Part shown: positions 1 to 5,379 of the stretch, in pieces
Position numbering within the stretch: the stretch's first letter is position 1
How the letters are laid out: each line of letters begins with the position of its first letter
Assembly (NCBI GenBank): GCA_003558145.1
Contig: PWMP01000012.1
Coordinates: 1 to 5,379, forward strand
Reading direction: 5' to 3'
DNA: 5,379 nucleotides
From: Elusimicrobiota bacterium
GTDB lineage: Bacteria > CG03 > SLGR01 > PWQF01
Made by a program: the position numbers and the translations under genes
The notes under the pieces: model-generated
The model's database searches: none
What the model was told of the DNA's origin: nothing
The model's input: the letters and a program-made list of their open reading frames with translations, nothing else

Positions 1-67
1 AGAGAATGTTTACCCGATGGTTCCGGCCGGCGCAGATCTTGACGAGATTCTGCTGGAGATGGCTTAA
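1..67 (+). CDS. ilvB: Acetolactate synthase large subunit, C-terminal end (partial)
   Basis: Only the last 21 codons are present, read from base 2 to a TAA at 65-67. The visible tail contains N-V-Y-P-M-V-P-A-G-A followed by an acidic, leucine-rich stretch. This is the characteristic C-terminus of the catalytic subunit of acetohydroxyacid synthase, the ThDP- and FAD-dependent cytoplasmic enzyme that condenses two pyruvates, or pyruvate with 2-ketobutyrate. Its catalytic domains lie outside the window and cannot be assessed. The next gene encodes the matching regulatory subunit, ilvN, which supports the call strongly. A biosynthetic rather than catabolic acetolactate synthase is inferred from that neighbour. 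Confidence 0.93.
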   Translation, partial: ENVYPMVPAGADLDEILLEMA

Positions 68-72
68 AATTA

Positions 73-80
73 AAGGAGGT
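73..80 (+). promoter_or_regulatory. Strong Shine-Dalgarno for ilvN
   Basis: AAGGAGGT, a near-perfect complement of the 16S rRNA 3' end, lies 7 bases before the ATG at 88. It sits in the only intergenic gap of the window (68-87) and fixes the ilvN start. This is the best ribosome binding site seen here, as expected for a regulatory subunit translated independently of ilvB. Confidence 0.9.
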
Positions 81-87
81 TAAGTTC

Positions 88-567
88 ATGAGACATACAA
101 TTTCAGTTTTAGTCGAGAATAAGTTCGGTGTATTGGCCAGGATATCCGGTCTTTTCAGCGCCCGTGGTTATAATATAGATTCTCTTGCTGTCGGGGCGAC
201 TGAAGACCCGAAGGTTTCCAGAATGACTATTGTAGTGGGGGGCGACGAGTCGGTACTTGAGCAGGTTACGAAACAGCTCAACAAGCTTCCGGAAATCATA
301 AAAGTGAAAGACTTTCTGAACGTTGACTACATAGAGAGAGACCTGATACTGGTAAAAATCAAGGCATCAAAGAACATCAGGCCCGAAATAATGCAGATGG
401 CTTCTATATTCAGGGCAAAAGTTGTTGATGTCGGTCAGGATACGCTGACCATAGAGATGACGGGCGATGAAGATAAAATAAGGGCTTTTATAGAACTTAT
501 AAAACCTTATAATATCCAGGAACTGGCAAGGACCGGTTCCATAGCGCTTGAAAGGGGAGGAAAATAA
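88..567 (+). CDS. ilvN: Acetolactate synthase small (regulatory) subunit
   Basis: The protein has 159 residues, the usual length for IlvN/IlvH. It activates the IlvB catalytic subunit and confers valine feedback inhibition. Residues 1-77 form an ACT domain with the family hallmarks: S-V-L-V-E-N near residue 6, G-L-F-S-A-R-G-Y-N-I at 21-30, and S-R-M-T-I at 44-48. Residues from about 84 on match the C-terminal small-subunit domain, with L-V-K-I-K-A-S at 88-94, I-F-R-A at 107-110 and E-L-A-R-T-G at 145-150. N11, G14 and N29 align with positions implicated in valine binding or resistance in E. coli IlvH, so valine sensitivity is likely but inferred. The ATG start follows a near-perfect Shine-Dalgarno. 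The TAA stop shares one base with the ilvC ATG. Arg codons are almost all AGR and Ile codons mostly ATA. Confidence 0.97.
   Translation: MRHTISVLVENKFGVLARISGLFSARGYNIDSLAVGATEDPKVSRMTIVVGGDESVLEQVTKQLNKLPEIIKVKDFLNVDYIERDLILVKIKASKNIRPEIMQMASIFRAKVVDVGQDTLTIEMTGDEDKIRAFIELIKPYNIQELARTGSIALERGGK
554..560 (+). promoter_or_regulatory. Shine-Dalgarno for ilvC inside the ilvN 3' end
   Basis: GGGGAGG lies inside the last ilvN codons, 6 bases before the ilvC ATG at 567. It supports the choice of that ATG, which overlaps the ilvN stop by one base (TAATG), a typical stop-restart arrangement. Confidence 0.8.
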
Positions 568-1565
568 TGAGTGCGAAAATTTACTATGAAAAGGACGCGG
601 ATTTAAAAAATTTTGAAGGGATGAAAATAGCTGTTATCGGCTATGGCAGCCAGGGTCACGCCCAGGCTCTTAACATGAGGGATTCGGGGGTTAATGTTGT
701 TGTGGCTGAAATGCAGGGCACCGATAATTATAATCAGGCTGTAAAGGACGGTTTTAATCCCGTCAGCGCTTCCGAAGCAGCCGCCCAGGCTGACTGGGTA
801 CAGATGCTTGTCCCGGATACCGTACAGGCAAAAGTGTTTGAAGAGATTAAGGATATTCTGGCATCGAAAGAGAAAGCGGTTCTGGGTTTTTCTCACGGGT
901 TTAATATACGCTACGGAAAAATTGTTCCGCCGGAAAATTGCGACGTGGTAATGGTTGCTCCCAAGGGGCCGGGACATCTTGTCAGACAGGTTTACCAGGA
1001 AGGCAACGGAGTTCCTATGCTTGTGGCTGTCGAAAAAGACTCCTCCGGCAAGGCCATGAATCTGGCTCTTGCCTATGCAAAAGCCTGCGGCGGCACCAGG
1101 GCCGGAGTTATAGAGACTACTTTTACCGAAGAAACAGAAACGGACCTTTTCGGCGAGCAGGTTGTCCTGTGCGGTGGTGTAGTTGAGCTTATGAAGAAAG
1201 GCTTTGAAACCCTTGTCGAAGCCGGCTATCAGCCGGAGATTGCCTACTTTGAATGTCTTCATGAGATGAAGCTCATTATAGATCTGGTATATGCAAAGGG
1301 TATTTCCTATATGAATTATTCCATATCCGATACCGCAGAATACGGAGAGTATTCAAGGGGAGAGAGAATAATAACACCTCAAACTAAAGAGGAAATGAAA
1401 GCGGTTTTAAAGGAAGTCCAGTCGGGTGAATTTGCCGAGGAATGGATAAAGGAAAATGAAGACGGTCTTCCCGTTTTTAAAAGAAAACGCAAGGAAATGG
1501 AAGAGCACTTGATAGAGAAGACCGGAGCTAAGTTAAGAGATATGATGGATTGGCTAAAAAAATAA
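567..1565 (+). CDS. ilvC: Ketol-acid reductoisomerase, class I (short form)
   Basis: The 332 residues are typical of class I KARI, which converts 2-acetolactate to 2,3-dihydroxyisovalerate (and the isoleucine equivalent) by Mg-dependent alkyl migration followed by NAD(P)H reduction. The N-terminal Rossmann domain has G-Y-G-S-Q-G-H at 25-31. Expected catalytic residues are present: H110 in G-F-S-H-G-F, K133 in A-P-K-G-P-G-H, metal ligands D193 and E197 (D-L-F-G-E-Q), E229 and E233 (F-E-C-L-H-E), and S254 in the S-I-S-D-T-A-E-Y-G motif. The cofactor-specificity loop at residues 47-58 is unusual. It reads A-E-M-Q-G-T-D-N-Y-N-Q-A, with E48 at the end of the second strand, Met where Arg is common, and Thr/Asn where phosphate-binding Ser residues are usual. 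NADH use or dual specificity is therefore possible (inference). The gene overlaps ilvN by one base and is followed by leuA after one base. Confidence 0.98.
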   Translation: MSAKIYYEKDADLKNFEGMKIAVIGYGSQGHAQALNMRDSGVNVVVAEMQGTDNYNQAVKDGFNPVSASEAAAQADWVQMLVPDTVQAKVFEEIKDILASKEKAVLGFSHGFNIRYGKIVPPENCDVVMVAPKGPGHLVRQVYQEGNGVPMLVAVEKDSSGKAMNLALAYAKACGGTRAGVIETTFTEETETDLFGEQVVLCGGVVELMKKGFETLVEAGYQPEIAYFECLHEMKLIIDLVYAKGISYMNYSISDTAEYGEYSRGERIITPQTKEEMKAVLKEVQSGEFAEEWIKENEDGLPVFKRKRKEMEEHLIEKTGAKLRDMMDWLKK

Positions 1566-1566
1566 T

Positions 1567-3120
1567 ATGAAAAAACTGATCGTATTTGATACGACACTGC
1601 GTGACGGCGAGCAATCGCCCGGCGCCAGCATGAATATGGCCGAAAAGCTTCAGGTAGCGCGGCAGCTTGAGAATATGGGAGTTGATGTAATAGAAGCGGG
1701 CTTTCCGATTGCATCCGAAGGGGATTTTGAAGCGGTAAGCGTAATAGCTTCAGAAATGAAAAAGGCTTCCGTGTGCGGATTGGCAAGGGCTGTTGAAAAG
1801 GATATAGAAAGATGCTGGGAAGCGGTAAAGAATGCCAAAAAACCAAGAATACATACTTTTATCGCAACCAGTCCCATACACCGCAAATCCAAACTCAAGA
1901 TGAATAAAGAGCAGATACTTGAGAGTATTGGTAAGGCGGTCAGATATGCCTGTTCCCTTTGCGATGACGTAGAGTTTTCGGCGGAAGACGCAACCAGAAC
2001 GGAAATTGATTTTCTGAAAGAAGCGGTAAGCGTTGCTGCGCTCGCGGGAGCGTCTACTATAAACATTCCCGATACTGTGGGCTACGCTATGCCTGAGGAG
2101 TTTGGCAGTATAATATCCCGGGTAAGGCAGGCTCTGCCTGAGAAAACGGTGATAAGCGTGCACTGCCATAATGATTTAGGAATGGCTTCGGCCAATTCTC
2201 TGGCTGCGCTTCAGAACGGAGCGTCACAAGTAGAATGTACCGTAAACGGTATAGGCGAAAGAGCCGGAAACGCTGCAATGGAAGAGATAGTTATGAGCAT
2301 ATATACGCGCAGGGATGTTTTTGACCTTGAACTGGGCATAGATACTACAAAAATATATCCTGCTTCCGCCCTGGTCTCAAGGTTGTGCGGCATCAGCGTA
2401 CAGAAAAACAAGGCTGTTGTGGGGGAGAATGCTTTCAGGCACGAGGCCGGAATACATCAGCACGGGGTTCTTCAGGATAAGCTTACTTATGAAATAATGA
2501 CTCCGGAATCAATAGGGCGGAAAGTAGAATCCCTGGTCCTGGGTAAACACTCGGGCCGCCATGCCATAAAAGAGCGTTTGACAGCCCTGGGGGTTGATAC
2601 TGAGAAAATAGATTTGGACGCTTTTTTTAACAGATTTAAAAAAGTGGCCGATAAGAAAAAACAGGTTTTTGATGATGAGCTTCTTGCTCTTGTAGAGGAT
2701 CAGATAGGGACGGTAAAGAAGTTTTTTGAGATTGATTATCTGAATGTTGTTTCGGGCACAAAAACGCTGCCTACTGCTACAGTCAGACTTAAAATAGCTG
2801 ATGAAAAGGGTAAAGAAAAAGTCTGTCAGGAAGCGGCATGCGGAGACGGGCCGGTAGATGCATGCTATAAAGCTATAAATAAAATTACGGGAATTAATCC
2901 CGTACTCGTTGATTACCAGATAAAGGCGGTAAGCAGCGGAGGTGATTCCATGGGTGAAGTGACCGTCAGCATAAGGGAAAAGAAATCACAGCAGGAGATC
3001 CACGGTAGAGGAGCCTCTACTGATATCATAGAGGCTTCGGCACGGGCCTACATTGCCGCCCTTAACAGGATGAAGCTTCTCAAAAAAGGAACCGGTGAAA
3101 AGATGAGGGCACACCTTTAA
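1567..3120 (+). CDS. leuA: 2-Isopropylmalate synthase
   Basis: The 517-residue protein matches full-length bacterial LeuA, which condenses acetyl-CoA with 2-ketoisovalerate as the committed step to leucine. The catalytic TIM barrel opens with F-D-T-T-L-R-D-G-E-Q at 7-16, the DRE-TIM signature. Metal ligands are expected at D13, H199 and H201 (V-H-C-H-N-D), and N235 (G-E-R-A-G-N). The linker region has E-N-A-F-R-H-E-A-G-I-H at 287-297 and G-K-H-S-G-R-H at 326-332. From about residue 384 to 505 there is a LeuA dimer (allosteric) domain, with G-D-G-P-V-D-A at 426-432 and G-R-G-A-S-T-D at 480-486, so leucine feedback inhibition is likely. Citramalate or homocitrate synthase are related alternatives, but the V-Q-x-N-K-A-V-V-G segment and the leuCDB neighbours favour LeuA. 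No Shine-Dalgarno is seen before the ATG, which lies one base after the ilvC stop. Confidence 0.97.
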   Translation: MKKLIVFDTTLRDGEQSPGASMNMAEKLQVARQLENMGVDVIEAGFPIASEGDFEAVSVIASEMKKASVCGLARAVEKDIERCWEAVKNAKKPRIHTFIATSPIHRKSKLKMNKEQILESIGKAVRYACSLCDDVEFSAEDATRTEIDFLKEAVSVAALAGASTINIPDTVGYAMPEEFGSIISRVRQALPEKTVISVHCHNDLGMASANSLAALQNGASQVECTVNGIGERAGNAAMEEIVMSIYTRRDVFDLELGIDTTKIYPASALVSRLCGISVQKNKAVVGENAFRHEAGIHQHGVLQDKLTYEIMTPESIGRKVESLVLGKHSGRHAIKERLTALGVDTEKIDLDAFFNRFKKVADKKKQVFDDELLALVEDQIGTVKKFFEIDYLNVVSGTKTLPTATVRLKIADEKGKEKVCQEAACGDGPVDACYKAINKITGINPVLVDYQIKAVSSGGDSMGEVTVSIREKKSQQEIHGRGASTDIIEASARAYIAALNRMKLLKKGTGEKMRAHL

Positions 3121-3121
3121 A

Positions 3122-4390
3122 ATGAGTCTTGCAAGGAATATTTTATCAGGAAAACCGGATGTCGACGCGAAAAAACTGACGGCCGGTCAGTTTATTGAAG
3201 CTGATGCAGATGTTATTCTTTCAAATGACATCACTACGCCTCTGGCCATAGATGCATTTGAAAAACACTCGGAAGGAAGAATAGCGTATCCGGAGCGAGT
3301 AGTTTTGGTAGCCGATCACTTTACGCCCAATAAAGACATAAACTCCGCCGAGCAGGTGAAAAAAGTAAGGAATTTTGCCCACAGGCACGGTGTTAAGTTT
3401 TTTGACGCCGGATGCGGTATTGAACATGTTCTGCTGACCGAACAGGGATTAGTTGTGCCCCAGGATATAGTTGTCGGGGCTGATTCACATACCGTAACTT
3501 ACGGCGCTATGGGAGCCCTGGCATCCGGTATGGGATCTACCGATGTAGCTGCAGCCTGGATGACCGGAAAGGCCTGGTTTAAAATTCCGGAAGCGGTAAA
3601 AATTGTACTTAATGGCAAGCTTGGTGAATATGTGTCAGGGAAAGATATAATTCTTTACCTGATAGGGCAGATAGGTGTTGACGGAGCACTTTACAAGGGT
3701 CTGGAGTTTACGGGGCAAGCCCTTAAAGAACTTTCTCTTGAGTCTCGGTTTACTATTGCCAATATGACAGTAGAGTGCGGAGCCAAGTACGGAATTATGG
3801 AAGTTGACGATAAGGTTATTGATTATACCGAAAAAAGAGCGCAGCGGCCTTATAGTCCCCCTCCAGCCGGTTATTCCATTGAAACAGATAAAGATTTTGA
3901 TGACCTTATGGAAATTGACTGCTCGCAGATTGCTCCGCAGGTTGCTCTTCACGGTTCGCCTGCTAACTCCCGGTCAGTTAATGAGATTGAAAAAATAAAA
4001 ATAGACCAGGTGGTTATAGGGTCATGCACAAACGGAAGGTGGGAGGATTACGTCAAAGCAGCCGCAATCATAAGAGGTAAAAAGGCTTTTTCTTCCTTAA
4101 GGTTTATTGTAATACCGTCTACGGCAGCGCTTTATTCCCGTATGGTAAAAGAAGGACTGGCCGAAGTGTTCCTCGCCGCCGGCGCCGTTATGTCTCCGCC
4201 GACCTGTGGACCGTGTCTGGGCGGGCATATGGGAATACTTGCTTCAGGAGAGAGAGCCCTGGCTACCACTAACAGGAATTTCACCGGAAGAATGGGTCAT
4301 AAAGATTCGGAAGTATACCTGTCCAACCCTGAGGTAGCGGCCGCCTCGGCAGTAGCGGGGTATATAATTGCTCCGGGAAAAATAAAATGA
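3122..4390 (+). CDS. leuC: 3-Isopropylmalate dehydratase large subunit (short, archaeal-like type)
   Basis: The 422-residue protein belongs to the aconitase family and, with LeuD, isomerises 2-isopropylmalate to 3-isopropylmalate. The three [4Fe-4S] ligand cysteines are visible: C302 in G-S-C-T-N-G-R, and C362 and C365 in T-C-G-P-C-L-G-G-H. Other family motifs are A-D-H-F-T-P-N-K-D at 64-72, F-D-A-G-C-G-I at 94-100 and G-A-D-S-H-T at 119-124. The length fits the short LeuC/HacA subfamily common in archaea and many bacteria; the E. coli form is about 466 residues. That subfamily includes homoaconitase and citraconate/methylmalate hydratases, so some side activity is possible, but the leuA-leuC-leuD-leuB context makes leucine synthesis the main role. 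The start is one base after the leuA stop, with a weak GAGGG at 3105-3109 about 12 bases upstream. The stop overlaps leuD as ATGA. Confidence 0.96.
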   Translation: MSLARNILSGKPDVDAKKLTAGQFIEADADVILSNDITTPLAIDAFEKHSEGRIAYPERVVLVADHFTPNKDINSAEQVKKVRNFAHRHGVKFFDAGCGIEHVLLTEQGLVVPQDIVVGADSHTVTYGAMGALASGMGSTDVAAAWMTGKAWFKIPEAVKIVLNGKLGEYVSGKDIILYLIGQIGVDGALYKGLEFTGQALKELSLESRFTIANMTVECGAKYGIMEVDDKVIDYTEKRAQRPYSPPPAGYSIETDKDFDDLMEIDCSQIAPQVALHGSPANSRSVNEIEKIKIDQVVIGSCTNGRWEDYVKAAAIIRGKKAFSSLRFIVIPSTAALYSRMVKEGLAEVFLAAGAVMSPPTCGPCLGGHMGILASGERALATTNRNFTGRMGHKDSEVYLSNPEVAAASAVAGYIIAPGKIK

Positions 4391-4902
4391 AATCCGAAAA
4401 AGATAAATTTATAATAAAGGGAAGAGCCTTCAAGTTCGGGGAAAATGTAGATACCGACCAGATTATCCCCGCGAGATACCTGGATACTTCTGACCCTGAT
4501 GTGCTTGCCTGTCACGCAATGGCGGGTATTGATGAAGATTTTTCAAAAAAGATAAATCCCGGGGATATTATTGTTGCAGGCAGAAATTTCGGATGCGGTT
4601 CTTCCAGGGAGCATGCTCCCCTGTCGATTAAGGCAGCCGGAATCGGGGCTGTTGTAGCACAAAGTTTTGCCCGCATATTTTTCCGTAATGCCATAAACAT
4701 AGGGCTTCCCATAATAGAAGTTAAAGATTTTAAGGCTCAGTCAGGTGATGAACTTGAGCTTGATTTGAAAAAGGGAAAACTGAAAAATAAAAGTTCGGGA
4801 GAAAAATATTCTTTCCCGTCATTTCCCGGGTTTTTGCAGAATATAATACAAGCCGGAGGTTTGATGGAGAGAATAAGGGAGGAATCGAAAAAAGGTGAGT
4901 AA
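4387..4902 (+). CDS. leuD: 3-Isopropylmalate dehydratase small subunit
   Basis: The 171-residue protein is the aconitase swivel-domain subunit that pairs with LeuC. Diagnostic motifs are N-V-D-T-D-Q-I-I-P-A-R-Y-L at 20-32 and F-G-C-G-S-S-R-E-H-A-P at 68-78, whose Ser/Arg residues contact the substrate carboxylates. The A-Q-S-F-A-R-I-F-F-R-N segment at 91-101 is also typical. The loop after Y-L (D-T-S-D-P) is of the kind seen in many bacterial LeuD proteins and gives no sign of homoaconitase specialisation. Length is usual for the short LeuD partner of short LeuC. The ATG overlaps the leuC TGA by four bases; only a weak GGGA lies upstream (4375-4378), so coupling to leuC probably ensures equal subunit synthesis. 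The 3' end overlaps the leuB start by eight bases. Confidence 0.96.
   Translation: MKSEKDKFIIKGRAFKFGENVDTDQIIPARYLDTSDPDVLACHAMAGIDEDFSKKINPGDIIVAGRNFGCGSSREHAPLSIKAAGIGAVVAQSFARIFFRNAINIGLPIIEVKDFKAQSGDELELDLKKGKLKNKSSGEKYSFPSFPGFLQNIIQAGGLMERIREESKKGE
4877..4882 (+). promoter_or_regulatory. Shine-Dalgarno for leuB inside the leuD 3' end
   Basis: GGGAGG lies 12 bases before the GTG at 4895, somewhat far but the only good candidate. An in-frame TAA at 4874-4876 rules out any leuB start further upstream, so this site and the GTG together define the start. Confidence 0.65.
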
Positions 4903-5379
4903 GAATTATAAGATTGCGGTAATTCCCGGCGACGGTACGGGTCCGGAAGTAGTTGCGGAAGGAGTTAAAGTACTCAGGGCCGCCGGCGGAAAATATGATA
5001 TAAAATTTGATTTTGAAACTTTTGATTTTGGTGGGGAAAGGTATAAAAAGACCGGTGAAACCCTGCCGGATTCCGCAATAGAAGAATTTAAGAAATTTGA
5101 TGCCATATATCTGGGCGCAATAGGGCATCCTGACGTAAAGCCCGGCGTACTTGAAAAAGGAATACTTCTTAAACTGAGATTCGGACTGGACCAGTATATC
5201 AATCTCAGGCCGGTTAAATTGTATCCGGGTGTTGAGACTCCCATTAAAGATAAGGGCCCTGCCGAAATAGATTTCACTGTTATACGTGAAAATACGGAAG
5301 ACCTTTACAGCGGCACCGGCGGTTTTACCCATAAAGGTTCCGGTAATGAAGTCGCCGTGCAGAGCGCGGTTTACACCCG
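4895..5379 (+). CDS. leuB: 3-Isopropylmalate dehydrogenase, N-terminal part (partial, runs off the window)
   Basis: 161 complete codons are present before the window ends, roughly the first 45% of the usual ~355 residues. LeuB oxidises and decarboxylates 3-isopropylmalate with NAD. The N-terminus I-A-V-I-P-G-D-G-T-G-P-E-V at 7-19 is the signature of the isocitrate/isopropylmalate dehydrogenase family. R95 (L-L-K-L-R), R105 (N-L-R-P) and R131 (V-I-R-E) match the three substrate-binding arginines. The region at 131-140 reads R-E-N-T-E-D-L-Y-S-G, whereas the common bacterial LeuB has R-E-L-T-G-G-I-Y-F-G. This places it in a divergent branch shared with actinobacterial LeuB, tartrate and NAD-isocitrate dehydrogenases. 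Position directly after leuD makes LeuB the best call. The start is GTG, overlapping leuD by eight bases; an in-frame stop at 4874-4876 leaves no alternative that keeps the first strand. The cofactor-specificity and catalytic Asp regions are not in the window. Confidence 0.9.
   Translation, partial: MSKNYKIAVIPGDGTGPEVVAEGVKVLRAAGGKYDIKFDFETFDFGGERYKKTGETLPDSAIEEFKKFDAIYLGAIGHPDVKPGVLEKGILLKLRFGLDQYINLRPVKLYPGVETPIKDKGPAEIDFTVIRENTEDLYSGTGGFTHKGSGNEVAVQSAVYT

Noticed and set aside
68..87. Possible promoter or leader between ilvB and ilvN
   Set aside because: The gap is only 20 bases and is taken up by the ribosome binding site; there is no room for a promoter or attenuator.
938..1186. 82-codon + strand frame inside ilvC
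   Set aside because: Out-of-frame reading of ilvC with Arg/Gly/Cys-rich nonsense composition.
603..1262. Long open frame (219 codons) on the - strand opposite ilvC
   Set aside because: It lies entirely antisense to a highly conserved gene, has no recognisable domain and reads as low-quality protein; explained by codon bias of ilvC.
1729..3599. Repeated 10-mer GAAGCGGTAA (1729, 1819, 2020 in leuA; 3590 in leuC), considered as an uptake or regulatory repeat
   Set aside because: All four copies fall in the same codon frame and encode Glu-Ala-Val plus the next codon; preferred GAA-GCG-GTA codons explain them.
4796..4835. Terminator-like hairpin (CGGGA.../...TCCCG, 4796-4818) followed by TTTTT at 4831-4835 near the leuD end
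   Set aside because: The stem is imperfect, the T-run is 12 bases away and short, and the site lies inside leuD just before leuB, where termination would make little sense.
4730..5332. Open frames of 200 and 123 codons on the - strand opposite leuD/leuB
   Set aside because: Both are antisense to leuD and the leuB 5' part, whose + strand motifs are unmistakable; no domain is visible in the antisense products.

Overview
This window is an almost gap-free piece of a branched-chain amino acid biosynthesis operon, all on the + strand. Gene order is ilvB (3' end only), ilvN, ilvC, leuA, leuC, leuD and leuB (5' part only). Every gene is recognisable from its protein motifs, and no frameshift or broken gene was seen. 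The only non-coding stretch is 20 bases between ilvB and ilvN, which carries a strong ribosome binding site. From ilvN onward, neighbouring genes overlap by 1 to 8 bases or are separated by a single base, so the set is very probably one transcript with translational coupling. The promoter and any leader or attenuator would lie upstream of ilvB, outside the window.

The genes work together as follows. IlvB and IlvN (acetolactate synthase) and IlvC (ketol-acid reductoisomerase) do the first two common steps of valine and isoleucine synthesis. The dehydratase IlvD and the aminotransferase IlvE are not in the window. 2-Ketoisovalerate from the valine branch is condensed with acetyl-CoA by LeuA, isomerised by LeuC-LeuD, and oxidised by LeuB to the keto precursor of leucine.

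The organism is a bacterium with GC content in the mid-40s percent (by eye). It strongly prefers ATA for Ile and AGA/AGG for Arg: in ilvN, 12 of 18 Ile codons are ATA and 9 of 10 Arg codons are AGR. The short LeuC (422 aa), a LeuB of the type with an R-E-N-T motif, and the unusual IlvC cofactor loop recall, from memory, proteins of Omnitrophota, Planctomycetes and related uncultured lineages. That placement is a low-confidence inference.

No undescribed system is visible; this is core metabolism. The points most worth checking are the IlvC cofactor-binding loop, which has an acidic residue and lacks the usual Arg/Ser phosphate-binding residues (possible NADH preference), the divergent LeuB motif, two mutually exclusive hairpins near the 3' end of leuA, and the missing Shine-Dalgarno before leuA.
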